This document shows positions 40,203 to 48,555 of a DNA stretch of 64,000 bases, in pieces (positions within the stretch are counted from its first letter, which is position 1; the number at the start of each line of letters is the position of its first letter). The notes under the pieces are model-generated. The model was not told the origin of the DNA. It did not search any database and worked only from the letters and a program-made list of their open reading frames with translations. The DNA comes from Psychromonas sp. SP041 (lineage in GTDB: Bacteria; Pseudomonadota; Gammaproteobacteria; Enterobacterales; Psychromonadaceae): positions 186,001-250,000 of the forward strand of contig NZ_CBRF02000001.1 in NCBI RefSeq assembly GCF_000470315.2, written 5' to 3'. The translations under genes and the position numbers were made by a program.

Positions 40203-40994
40203 ATGAAAAGAAAAATGGCTCGCTTTACACCCGCTTTGTTAGTTGCCACCAGCTTGTTAGTGTCGGGAACGGTTAAGGCAACGGATAACCAGGCAATGAG
40301 TTTTTCAACGAACATGTGTGCGAACTCATTTGTTAATAATAATGACAATGCGGGCGCCTCGATGATGGGGTACTGCAAACAAGTAGCGGATAGCGGTGAC
40401 ATGATAGGCGCCGCCATTATGGGTGAGATTTACTTAAATGGTCATAAAGGAGTCGGCAAGAACTATAATAAGGCTTACCAATGGTTTAGTACAGCAGCAG
40501 AGCAGGGGCATGTCCCCTCTATAGCAGAGCAGGGAAGAATGCAGATGCTTGGATTAGGTACTTTTACAGACATTGACAGTGGAATAAAGCTAATAGACAG
40601 TGCTTTTGATAGCCGTTCAGGTAAGGCTGCTTACTATAAGAGTGTTTTTTATCTTAATGAGGAGTTGTATGATCAATCTCTGGGATTAAGTTATATGGAG
40701 AGAGTTCAGAAAGTGTGTGAGTTGAATTTGATTGCTGTGGACTATGGTTACAATGAGAGAAAGTCGGCCTTTGATGAGTTTATCAGTAGTATTGTTAGTT
40801 CAATGCCGAACGTGGGGGCCAAATTGCTTTTAGAGTGCACTCAGAGAGTCGAGGATTATCATCGGTCACATAAAGACTTGTTCCTCTATGCTCATGCTGG
40901 AAAGCCACTGGCAGACACATGGAAAATGCCTAAGGGGCCATTCCCGGTAACATCTCCTGAGTTCTGGCTAAATATCATTGCACCTAAAGATTAA
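40203..40994 (+). CDS. Exported Sel1-repeat protein
   Basis: 263 residues. Signal peptide 1-26 (LLVATSLLVSGTVKA). Residues about 62-125 contain Sel1-like repeats (GDMIGAAIMGEIYLNG...NYNKAYQWFSTAAEQGHVPSIAEQGRMQMLGLG). Such helical repeats bind partner proteins in the periplasm. The rest is helical without a motif. The ribosome site is weak (GATGAGA). Function unknown. Confidence 0.7.
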   Translation: MKRKMARFTPALLVATSLLVSGTVKATDNQAMSFSTNMCANSFVNNNDNAGASMMGYCKQVADSGDMIGAAIMGEIYLNGHKGVGKNYNKAYQWFSTAAEQGHVPSIAEQGRMQMLGLGTFTDIDSGIKLIDSAFDSRSGKAAYYKSVFYLNEELYDQSLGLSYMERVQKVCELNLIAVDYGYNERKSAFDEFISSIVSSMPNVGAKLLLECTQRVEDYHRSHKDLFLYAHAGKPLADTWKMPKGPFPVTSPEFWLNIIAPKD

Positions 40995-41058
40995 ATAGGG
41001 GAGACCTACATATATATTTGCGGCTATCTTCTTTAAGCTTTTTATTGCTTCCCTAAAT

Positions 41059-41067
41059 TGTTATAAT
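41059..41067 (+). promoter_or_regulatory. Extended -10 element
   Basis: TGTTATAAT, extended -10, with a poor TTTTTA at -35. It lies 36 bases before the ATG at 41104. Confidence 0.4.
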
Positions 41068-41103
41068 ATGTGGAAAATAATAACAATAAAATAGGCACCA
41101 GTT

Positions 41104-42477
41104 ATGAGCTATAAACAGCAAATAGAATGGTTAAAAAAGAATTATTTCAATCTTAATATTTATGATTTCAAAAAATCTAATAATAAAGTAAAAATAAATG
41201 AAGACGTAACACGAATGGATGATGTTGCAGAATTCATTCTTAGTGCAGGCAGCGTTAATATGAAAGTGTTCATTAAAAATGAGTCTTTCATATCTGCCAA
41301 TGAACAATCAGACAATAAAGGGCCTTTTCGGATCAGGCAAGAGATGATCATTGACGACAAAAAATCTACTGTCGACAAAAAACGAATATTAGAAGATGGC
41401 GAATATAAATATGAAGGTAAAAATGATTTTCCAGAATCGATAAGAACGATGATTGGTCGCAGCATTCAAAACTTGTCTACGCATAAGCCCCTTATGTTAT
41501 CTGATAAACATTATGAAACTTACCAAAAAAACCTTGAAGCAATGAAGAGTAATGACATTGACATTAATGATACTCGCCAAGGCATCATGGATGGTCTTGG
41601 CTGGATAAAAGATGACATATACAGTTGCGGTAAAGTAGACAAAGATATTGTTAATAGCTTTATTGATAATGAGATAGAACTCCTCAAATCCCTTTTGCCT
41701 GAAGGCATGCAGTTAAATGAAGAAGTTGAAATTTTAGGTGGGTTAAAAAGATTAGGCCACCGCGCTAAAGATGTTGATAAAGTGGAATCGTTATTTAGTG
41801 ACATTGAAAAAAGTATTGATGTTTGTCTGGACCAGGCAAAAGCAAGTTTTAATACAGAGCCGACTATAGATGACCAGGTGGCCTGCTATAAAGCTGCACA
41901 GTTAGACTACTTTAAAGAAATCATGAAGAGTAAAATTAACGAAAAGCAAGCCGGCATTTTGGTTTTAAAGAACAGTATTAGTGAAAAAGAAGAATTTATT
42001 ACAAATATGCTGAGCATTAATGCTAATAAAGAGGTGTCGAGTACGCTTTCAAATGATCCTGCTCAGTTCCAAAAGCTACTTGATAAAGAGGTTGAGTCAT
42101 TACAAGAAGCGGAAAGTGAGTGCGACGCACTTATTGCGCAGGCCGAGAACGCGGCGGATTCAATTGAAGCCTTAGGCACAAAAATGCGTTTAGTTCCCAA
42201 TGAGCTTTTTGAAAGGTTATCTAGTGGCATTGAGCCACCACTTGAAGGCGTAGAGCAAAAAATGCAAGCAGACTTAAATGCTTCTCTGCTTAATTCAGAA
42301 AGTCCGAAACTATTTCTCAGATTTGTACAGAAATTTTCAGGTGATGAACAGGATTCAATTGTTTATTTTGCAATGAAAAATGATGGTGCAAGAATAAACA
42401 AAATGATAGATGCACATGAAAACAATGAGCTTCAAAAAAGTAGTGAGAACGAATATCACTATGAGCCGTCAATGTAG
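41104..42477 (+). CDS. Unknown protein with coiled coils
   Basis: 457 residues, no export signal. Residues about 285-355 are predicted coiled coil (KEEFITNMLSINANKE...LDKEVESLQEAESECDALIAQAE). The N-terminal 100 residues are mixed alpha/beta. No enzyme motif is seen. Size and composition would fit a structural or scaffold protein. Followed by a strong hairpin. Confidence 0.65.
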   Translation: MSYKQQIEWLKKNYFNLNIYDFKKSNNKVKINEDVTRMDDVAEFILSAGSVNMKVFIKNESFISANEQSDNKGPFRIRQEMIIDDKKSTVDKKRILEDGEYKYEGKNDFPESIRTMIGRSIQNLSTHKPLMLSDKHYETYQKNLEAMKSNDIDINDTRQGIMDGLGWIKDDIYSCGKVDKDIVNSFIDNEIELLKSLLPEGMQLNEEVEILGGLKRLGHRAKDVDKVESLFSDIEKSIDVCLDQAKASFNTEPTIDDQVACYKAAQLDYFKEIMKSKINEKQAGILVLKNSISEKEEFITNMLSINANKEVSSTLSNDPAQFQKLLDKEVESLQEAESECDALIAQAENAADSIEALGTKMRLVPNELFERLSSGIEPPLEGVEQKMQADLNASLLNSESPKLFLRFVQKFSGDEQDSIVYFAMKNDGARINKMIDAHENNELQKSSENEYHYEPSM

Positions 42478-42511
42478 ATCTCTTATTGACCACAATTAAG
42501 CCATAGTTAGC

Positions 42512-42543
42512 GCATAATTCCCGCATTAATGGCGGGAATTGTG
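42512..42543. terminator. Hairpin after the gene at 41104
   Basis: AATTCCCGC pairs with GCGGGAATT (9 bp) over seven bases, with further GC pairs outside. No T-run. Confidence 0.5.
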
Positions 42544-42568
42544 CCTAAAGGTATCCCTGCTGTCACAA

Positions 42569-42597
42569 TTGACCTAAAATAATTTTAGTAATATACT
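42569..42597 (+). promoter_or_regulatory. Promoter of the fibrinogen-like/DsbD-like operon
   Basis: TTGACC, 17 bases, TATACT, 25 bases ahead of the ATG at 42623. Confidence 0.65.
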
Positions 42598-42622
42598 TAG
42601 TTGCTTCAGAGTAAGGGGTTCA

Positions 42623-43282
42623 ATGGTTAAATTAAGTGCGATTTTGTTATCCCTTTATGTGTCGTCTGCATTCAGTGCTGCGATGGATTTGAGTCGTTTT
42701 TATAATCCATTAGTTGATGCTGGTATTCCTAAGAGTTTAATTTCTATGGGATCAGGTAAAGACTGTAAGGAGATTAACAACAGGGCAAATGCTCAGTCTG
42801 AAGCATATACGATTTCCCCCGATGGGGTGACAGTGAAAGACGTCTACTGCGATATGGAGACATTTGGCGGTGGATGGACATTGCTGTATTCGTTTGGCAG
42901 TCAACCAGTGTCTAAGCAGGCGCTTATTTTGGGTGGTATTAATGACCAGTCTTCCCTGGAAAGCTCAGGACTTAAGCATCGATTTACTCACTTAAACTTG
43001 ACGCGATATGGTGTTGCTGAAAACGAGCTGCAGCTATTCACATCAGGGCGTGAGCGAGGATATGTTGAATTTACTGTGCCAGCATTTGCTAAAGAAGTAC
43101 GACTAGATGTGAATACAAAAAAATACAACGGTCGCGTTAATATCATAAAGAATGGCGTATTTCGTTTTTCCATCAACCAAAAAAGCATTAAGTCACCTGT
43201 CTTTTTGTCTGTATCACCTAATGACATTTTGAGAATAGAAGAAGATGGGATCCTGTGGGTGTCATCTATTTGGGCGAGGTAA
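42623..43282 (+). CDS. Exported fibrinogen-related domain protein
   Basis: 219 residues, ATG with AAGGGG upstream. Signal peptide 1-18 (ILLSLYVSSAFSA). DCKEINNRANAQSEAYTISPDGV...VYCDMETFGGGWTLLYSF is the N-terminal half of a fibrinogen/collagen C-domain, with the Cys pair (DCKE and YCDM) and GGGWT. The C-terminal half is beta-rich and has no clear calcium site. Such domains bind sugars or surfaces. It heads an operon with two DsbD-like thiol proteins, so those may form or repair its disulfide. Confidence 0.75.
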   Translation: MVKLSAILLSLYVSSAFSAAMDLSRFYNPLVDAGIPKSLISMGSGKDCKEINNRANAQSEAYTISPDGVTVKDVYCDMETFGGGWTLLYSFGSQPVSKQALILGGINDQSSLESSGLKHRFTHLNLTRYGVAENELQLFTSGRERGYVEFTVPAFAKEVRLDVNTKKYNGRVNIIKNGVFRFSINQKSIKSPVFLSVSPNDILRIEEDGILWVSSIWAR

Positions 43283-43319
43283 CAACTAACCCTAATCCAG
43301 CAACAAATGGTAATAGATA

Positions 43320-43829
43320 ATGGAAAGCATTAAGCATAATAATAATAATAAAGTATTGATGGGCATGTTAATGTCGCTATGTGCAGTCGGCCCGGCGTTT
43401 GGCGCTAATGTAGCCAAAGAAATAGTATTAAACACAAAGTTAACAGACACTAATTCAACCGCGTCTTTTTCAGGTGTGTTTAATTCATTGATCGACGTTA
43501 ATGATTATTCAGGTCGGATGGTGCTTGAAGTTGATAGTCGATACAGCCTAGACAAAGACACCGTATCGGTAAGCGACGATGAAGACAATGTCATTAGTAC
43601 GTCAATTTCTATTGAAGAGTCTCAAATGTTGCCTGGTACATATGATAGCTACAATGTTATTGAAATTAGTTATATGGGAAGCAAAGTGCTTGGAAACTTA
43701 ACGATCAGTTACCAGGTTTGTTTAAATAAGACTGGGGAGTGTTTACCTGAAGCGACGCATTACTTTTTAAATAAAAAATACGATGAAAAAGAAAACATTG
43801 ATGAGTCAATTCTTGAATTTAACGAATAA
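43320..43829 (+). CDS. Exported DsbD N-terminal-domain-like protein
   Basis: 169 residues. The hydrophobic segment VLMGMLMSLCAVGPAFGA is a signal peptide. The mature part is an immunoglobulin-like beta domain ending YQVCLNKTGECLPEATHYF, which resembles the nDsbD pattern YQGCADAGxCYPP with its redox cysteine pair (Cys134 and Cys141, six residues between instead of five). nDsbD passes electrons to periplasmic partners. Here it is a free protein, with a cDsbD-like thioredoxin encoded 23 bases downstream. Confidence 0.6.
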   Translation: MESIKHNNNNKVLMGMLMSLCAVGPAFGANVAKEIVLNTKLTDTNSTASFSGVFNSLIDVNDYSGRMVLEVDSRYSLDKDTVSVSDDEDNVISTSISIEESQMLPGTYDSYNVIEISYMGSKVLGNLTISYQVCLNKTGECLPEATHYFLNKKYDEKENIDESILEFNE

Positions 43830-43852
43830 TATTTAACAGAACAAATAGGAAG

Positions 43853-44449
43853 ATGATGTTTAATTCAAAAACAAAATCATTAACAAAAAGAAAACCGACT
43901 TCTCATGCGACACCTAATGTCAAAGTACAGGAAGAACAAAACGATAATTGTCGCTTTAATAAAACTGCTGCCATCGCGTTAGGGTTTGGGTTATTGGTTG
44001 TCTATATGACGCCTGGTTATTTAGAGTCAATGTATTTAAAGACACTGCATAAAGAGCGATCGCCTTCAGCCATTGTTGAAACGGTTAGTACATTAACTTT
44101 TAAAGATGTCGTTGGCGTGAAGGGTATCCGCGAAGAGATACGTCGTTCAGCGGCAATAGGTCAACCGGTGTTGTTAGATTTCTATGCAAGCTGGTGCTCT
44201 TTTTGCGAGGCCTATAAAAGAAAGACATTTACGGATAAGAAAGTCATTAGTGAGTTGGACCATTATAATCGGATAAGGGTTGATTTGTCTGATGCGAATG
44301 ACATTAGTCGAGAGGTTTTTGAGGCGTTTGGGATCATTGGATTGCCTGTTATTGATTTTTATAACGAAGAGGGCGTAAGAAACGAAAGAGTGACCGGGTT
44401 TGTTGGCCCAGAAGAGTTTGTAGAGCGGTCTCGTCGCAAAGCGACTTAA
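43853..44449 (+). CDS. Membrane-anchored thioredoxin (DsbD C-terminal-like)
   Basis: 198 residues. One membrane segment (38-56) after a basic N-terminus places the rest in the periplasm. The domain reads QPVLLDFYASWCSFCEAYKRKTF (active site Cys115-Cys118), then RVDLSD, GIIGLPVIDFYNEEG with the cis-Pro, and VTGFVGPEEF, closely following cDsbD. The membrane domain of DsbD that would deliver electrons is not encoded here. Third gene of the operon with the fibrinogen-like and nDsbD-like proteins. Followed by a hairpin at 44477. Confidence 0.8.
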   Translation: MMFNSKTKSLTKRKPTSHATPNVKVQEEQNDNCRFNKTAAIALGFGLLVVYMTPGYLESMYLKTLHKERSPSAIVETVSTLTFKDVVGVKGIREEIRRSAAIGQPVLLDFYASWCSFCEAYKRKTFTDKKVISELDHYNRIRVDLSDANDISREVFEAFGIIGLPVIDFYNEEGVRNERVTGFVGPEEFVERSRRKAT

Positions 44450-44475
44450 AGTACCACCTTTTCTTTTTCTTTCCT

Positions 44476-44506
44476 GCCCCGCTCTAACGTGTCGTTGAGA
44501 GCGGGC
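44476..44506. terminator. Hairpin ending the DsbD-like operon
   Basis: CCCGCTCT pairs with AGAGCGGG (8 bp) over 12 bases, 28 bases past the stop. No T-run. Confidence 0.5.
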
Positions 44507-44527
44507 TGAATTGCTTCGTTATGGGCT

Positions 44528-45208
44528 TTATTTATTGAGCGGTTTAAGCGAAAGCCAGTTTTCAATAATTGCGTCCCATGAGGTTGCTTCTTCTACATGA
44601 CGACTCATGGTAAACGAACAAGACTCCTTATCGCTACACGCAATCTCTTGAATAAATCCACCTTTAGGTTTGACGGTAGATTCTCGAAGCGCGACGGATT
44701 TACAGATAGGACAAATTAACTTCTTATTTGGTGAGTTTTTGGCGCTCAATTTTTTTACATAATCGCTTGCCGAGGTTGCGCTTAATACGGCATTGATTTT
44801 TGAGCTTACTTCGAAAAAGTAATTCGTCATGACTAAGTTATTGTTTGGGTCACCCGCTTCTTTCATAAATGAAGTGTATTGGTCAAGTACAACACTGAAC
44901 GGAATTTTAATCGGTAGTTTCGTTTTATTTACATGTTCTTCATCAGTCACGATAATGCAGAATCTTACATCTTTTAGCGTTTCAGATTCTTCGACGTAAC
45001 AAGGCAAAACAGATACTGCAGTCACATAGCCCATAAACGCATTTCTTATTGATACCGCGTTCTGTACTGAGAGGGTGTCTGAGCTATTGTTAATATTAAG
45101 CGGCCTATCAAATGTGACTTGTTCACTTAAGAGTGCCGTTTCTTGGTCGATGAATATATTGCCCTTTCCATCGGTTACAAATGCCATTACTTTGTATTTG
45201 TTTTTCAT
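44528..45208 (-). CDS. Protein with C-terminal zinc ribbon (Lar-like)
   Basis: 226 residues from the ATG at 45208, with GGAAAA upstream; a TTG five codons earlier overlaps that site. The end LICPICKSVALRES...IACSDKESCSFTM then SWDAIIENWLSL has CxxC and CxxxxxC metal-ligand pairs followed by the A-I-x-x-W pattern of restriction-alleviation (Lar-like) zinc ribbons. The first 160 residues show no motif. It may bind nucleic acid or modify host restriction; the latter is only by analogy. Confidence 0.65.
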   Translation of the reverse strand: MKNKYKVMAFVTDGKGNIFIDQETALLSEQVTFDRPLNINNSSDTLSVQNAVSIRNAFMGYVTAVSVLPCYVEESETLKDVRFCIIVTDEEHVNKTKLPIKIPFSVVLDQYTSFMKEAGDPNNNLVMTNYFFEVSSKINAVLSATSASDYVKKLSAKNSPNKKLICPICKSVALRESTVKPKGGFIQEIACSDKESCSFTMSRHVEEATSWDAIIENWLSLKPLNK

Positions 45209-45294
45209 TGTAAATTTTTCCAATTATATTTTTAATTTTAATTTTAATTTGGTTTGGGTTCGGTGTTCCGCTTTAGATTTATTAATACCGTCTA

Positions 45295-46074
45295 TTAAAG
45301 GCCCGCACGATAAATAGGATTAACAGGATCATTGATATCAAAAAGAGTGATCCCTGATTGCGGCATATGCTTATGCTTGAAGGCTGCAGAATCAATGAAG
45401 TATCGGTTGCCAATGGAGTAATGTTTAAAGCTATTTCTTGCACTATAGGTATGCCCATGAAATATATGCTTTAGACCAGGCACAGAAAATCTATCATTCT
45501 CTTCTTTTGAAAGAGGTTCGTGATTTGTCATTTCTCTAATGGCTTTTTTAGCAATCCCTCTATCCCACATGCAATCATGCAAGAAGTCGTGATCTTGCTC
45601 CGTTAGTTTTTTGACAACTGTTTCCCATGGCATCCCGATAGGTGTAGAAGCGTGAACAATGCCTACTAAGCCATTTGCTGTTTCTATTTGGATGGCTGGA
45701 TAGAGTTTATCTAGGAATAATGCTGCCATGTCTTTAAGTTGGGTTTCAGATAAGCCAAAGAACCAATTGTCTATCGGAAAGCAAGTTAAAGGTTTATTTG
45801 AACTAAAGAGGTGTTCGTTATTAAAAAATGCAAATTGAGCATCATGGTTACCAAAAACAGAAAAGAAGAAATCTTGTTTAAGCCACTCAATTGCCACTTT
45901 AGAATTTTGTCCTTTATCGACCAGGTCACCAGCGACAAGAATTCTGTCAACTTGTGGGTCAAAGTTGACTTTTTTCAGTCCTTTTTTGAGTTCATGGAAT
46001 TCACCATGAATATCACTAGCTACGATATCTCTTCCCTGTTTGTTTTCAGAGAGAAGGAGTGGGGAATTAAACAT
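45295..46074 (-). CDS. Metallophosphatase of the PrpA/lambda-PP type
   Basis: 259 residues, ATG with AAAGGCGA upstream. All PPP-family metal motifs are present in order: SDIHGE (21-26), AGDLVDKG (48-55), GNHD, IVHAS and FHGHT. These enzymes remove phosphate from Ser/Thr (and often Tyr/His) residues, and similar phage proteins reset host signalling. Promoter at 46109-46137. Alternative: Ap4A hydrolase-like activity, which shares the fold. Confidence 0.85.
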   Translation of the reverse strand: MFNSPLLLSENKQGRDIVASDIHGEFHELKKGLKKVNFDPQVDRILVAGDLVDKGQNSKVAIEWLKQDFFFSVFGNHDAQFAFFNNEHLFSSNKPLTCFPIDNWFFGLSETQLKDMAALFLDKLYPAIQIETANGLVGIVHASTPIGMPWETVVKKLTEQDHDFLHDCMWDRGIAKKAIREMTNHEPLSKEENDRFSVPGLKHIFHGHTYSARNSFKHYSIGNRYFIDSAAFKHKHMPQSGITLFDINDPVNPIYRAGL

Positions 46075-46108
46075 CTGTCGCCTTTAGTTTACAGTGATAC
46101 AAGGTATT

Positions 46109-46137
46109 ATTATAACCACAAATAGTATAACGGTCAA
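46109..46137 (-). promoter_or_regulatory. Class A promoter of the phosphatase gene
   Basis: On the minus strand TTGACC, 17 bases, TATAAT, with TTATACTA in the spacer. Confidence 0.75.
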
Positions 46138-46305
46138 TTTTAGTGGTGCATCTGAGACCACGTACTAAACACATCGAAATAAAAATAAAAGCCTAAATAA
46201 TACACGGACTTAGCGCAAAGACAATGAGACCTTGAGAATTCTCAAACAAACAGATAGAATCCATCGCCAATAAAAGTCATAACAATAAAAACAAGGAGAC
46301 TAGAG

Positions 46306-47073
46306 GTGAGTAAAATTTCTGACGCTTTAAAATCGAGTGTTTACGATGATATTAACGAAGGTGTAGAGTTTTCATTAATTAGTATCCCTAAACATCTCAT
46401 GGACATAAAGAAAATATGCTTATCTTCTGACAGCTCTGTAGACGAGGTTATCGAAGCGATTGAAAGGGACCCTGGCTTAACCGGCTTTCTCATTAAGATG
46501 GCGAACACTATTCACTACTTAGGTCAAATAAACTCAATTACCTCTATCAAAGAAGCTTGTTTAAGAATGGGGCTGAGAAAAGTGGGTAATTACGCAATCT
46601 TGTATGCCACAAAACTAATGTATGAAATTAAGATCAAACATAGCAGCATCTCAGATGAAATGAAAAGAAACCTGAGGGAAGCTAAAAAGATATCCACCAG
46701 CGCGGTAGAGAGTGCTAAAAAACTCAAACAAGAAGGCCTGAAGTTCGACTTGTCAGAAATACAAACAACAGTCTCTTTGTACTTTGCGAGTGTACTACCC
46801 GTGTATGCAAAAGCCGGGCAACTTGATTTTGATAAAATTATTACAGACGACATTCAACGAGCATCTGGTGAATTAAGAACCATGTTAGTTCAGTCTCTTT
46901 TCAAGTATGTCGGCTACTCAAGTTCTGAAACAGAAAAAATCACCTTTGGTATGGGCGGAAAGATAGACTGGCTTGATATTGTTCACAAAGAAATCTATTT
47001 AAATGACAACAATATGGTTAGTCAAAGCATTAAAGAAAGGTTAAGTCATATTGGGTTTATCGAGGAAATATAG
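46306..47073 (+). CDS. HDOD-domain signalling protein
   Basis: 255 residues from a GTG with AAGGAG about eight bases upstream. VDEVIEAIERDPGLTGFLIKMANTIHYLGQINSITSIKEACLRMGLRKVGNYAI matches the HDOD core (D-P-x-L, K-x-A-N, I-x-S-x-x-x-A-x-x-x-L-G). HDOD proteins are non-catalytic HD relatives that act in signalling and regulation. No output domain is attached. Function on this element is unknown. Confidence 0.8.
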   Translation: MSKISDALKSSVYDDINEGVEFSLISIPKHLMDIKKICLSSDSSVDEVIEAIERDPGLTGFLIKMANTIHYLGQINSITSIKEACLRMGLRKVGNYAILYATKLMYEIKIKHSSISDEMKRNLREAKKISTSAVESAKKLKQEGLKFDLSEIQTTVSLYFASVLPVYAKAGQLDFDKIITDDIQRASGELRTMLVQSLFKYVGYSSSETEKITFGMGGKIDWLDIVHKEIYLNDNNMVSQSIKERLSHIGFIEEI

Positions 47074-47179
47074 TCACTGTATCGATAACGTTGTGAGGAG
47101 CTGCCAGATTAGCTGGCATACCTTATATTATTGAGGCCTCTTAATAGCATCAAAACTGAAGCTATATTACCTTTACCAG

Positions 47180-47596
47180 CTAATGTTTAGTGGCATCACT
47201 TAATGTCTCGTTTATAAAGCACGAAACATCAAAGAAGCCCATCATATCACAGCTATAGAACTGGTCTCCGACTTGGACAATGTCGCCGACAGACATTGAT
47301 GTATGAGACAGCCCGGCCTTTGAAATAATTGGTCGTGCTTCGCCATTTGGAGACCAAACTTCGCCTTGCATCATAGTGAAGATTTCTTCTAATTGACAAG
47401 TAATATCAGATGACGCTTCAGCATATAGTGTACCGACTAGCTTGTGTGAGACATTAAGCTCAACCTTCAGTCCGTTTTCAATACCAAATTTAATACCAAT
47501 ACCAGAAACGGCACGGAACGTTTCGCGAGTTTGGTACCAGATTTTAATCTCTGTTTGAGAAAGTTTTTTATGAAGCAGTGCATTAAGATTTGTCAT
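47180..47596 (-). CDS. Unknown plasmid/phage-type protein
   Basis: 138 residues. The second half, GEARPIISKAGLSHTSMSVGDIVQVGDQFYSCDMMGFF, follows a pattern I recognise from conserved unknown proteins of plasmids and phages (HTSMSVGDV...GF). It is a small beta-rich domain with no known activity. Monocistronic with a class A promoter at 47679-47707. Confidence 0.6.
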   Translation of the reverse strand: MTNLNALLHKKLSQTEIKIWYQTRETFRAVSGIGIKFGIENGLKVELNVSHKLVGTLYAEASSDITCQLEEIFTMMQGEVWSPNGEARPIISKAGLSHTSMSVGDIVQVGDQFYSCDMMGFFDVSCFINETLSDATKH

Positions 47597-47678
47597 TTAA
47601 GTTCTTCTTATTGTATTAACGTAAATTAAAGCAAACATGTGTTTAAACGGTGTTTGTTCGTAAACCAGATAAGTACTT

Positions 47679-47707
47679 ATTATATCTTATTTTGTATATT
47701 GAGTCTA
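47679..47707 (-). promoter_or_regulatory. Class A promoter
   Basis: On the minus strand TAGACT, 17 bases, TATAAT, with AATATACAAAA in the spacer. It drives the gene at 47180. Confidence 0.65.
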
Positions 47708-48006
47708 TATTTATGATGTATGATTTATGGCATTAACAAACTTCATTATCGCCTTATTACGCTACATGATGTCCTACAAGCTATCAAAATGCGGGTGATT
47801 TAAGATAAGAAAGTATACAGGAGGGAGTACTCGTTATATTGCATCTTTGATGCAGACAAAAAAAGAGGGGGATCTAAGTGACATAGGGGGTAATGATTAA
47901 CCAGGAGTGGAATTACTGAAAGCTCTAATGGCCAGCTATTTTAGGTATAATTCTTTTTTTATGGCAACTTAGAAATTTTAATATCTTTAATTTAATATAA
48001 TTATTA

Positions 48007-48035
48007 TTGACTGTTAATATTAACTTAGTTATATT
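48007..48035 (+). promoter_or_regulatory. Promoter of the ter cluster
   Basis: TTGACT, 17 bases, TATATT. The spacer contains the perfect palindrome GTTAATATTAAC (48013-48024). Confidence 0.7.
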
Positions 48036-48082
48036 ATGTCATTCGAAAGGGGCGCGCCCCATTAACTTAAAGAGAAGCAAAC

Positions 48083-48532
48083 ATGGCATTTGACTGGCTT
48101 AAAACCGGGTTAGGTAAGTTAGAAGATATTAAAAAATCTGCCCTTAAATTTAAAAGTAAAGAGTTTCTAGAAGCTGTCGTTGCTGCAAGCTACATGGTTG
48201 CCAGCGCCGATGGTAATGTAGATAGCGATGAGAAAACAAAGCTACTAAATTTTCTAAAAATAGATGATCAACTCAGCATTTATTCTCCTGACGACATCAT
48301 TACCATGTTTAATAAGTACAAAGATTTGTATGAATTCGATGCGGATGTCGCCAATGCAAGTGCACTGAAAGCTATTGGTAAATTCAGTGACAATAAAGAA
48401 AAAAGCAACTACCTCATCCGTCTCGTCTGCTCTATTGGTGCTGCTGATGGCTCATTTGACCAAAATGAGAAAAAAGTAGTAAGCAAAATCTGCACAGAAC
48501 TCAACATTGAACCATCTCAATTCGAACTATAA
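48083..48532 (+). CDS. terB: TerB
   Basis: 149 residues, ATG with AAAGAGAAG upstream. VVAASYMVASADGNVDSDEKTKLLNFL and CSIGAADGSFDQNEKKVVSKI are the two TerB repeats with their acidic metal-binding positions. TerB acts at the inner membrane with TerC and TerD-family proteins in the tellurite/oxidative/phage stress system. First gene of the cluster, 23 bases before terC. Confidence 0.92.
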   Translation: MAFDWLKTGLGKLEDIKKSALKFKSKEFLEAVVAASYMVASADGNVDSDEKTKLLNFLKIDDQLSIYSPDDIITMFNKYKDLYEFDADVANASALKAIGKFSDNKEKSNYLIRLVCSIGAADGSFDQNEKKVVSKICTELNIEPSQFEL

Positions 48533-48555
48533 AATAAAAAAGGTATATACAAATA

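Larger units (their letters stand above)
47597..48082. other. Intergenic region ahead of the ter cluster
   Basis: Holds the leftward promoter at 47679, the rightward ter promoter at 48007 and a GGGGCGCGCCCC palindrome at 48050-48061 in the ter leader. No supported gene. Confidence 0.5.
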
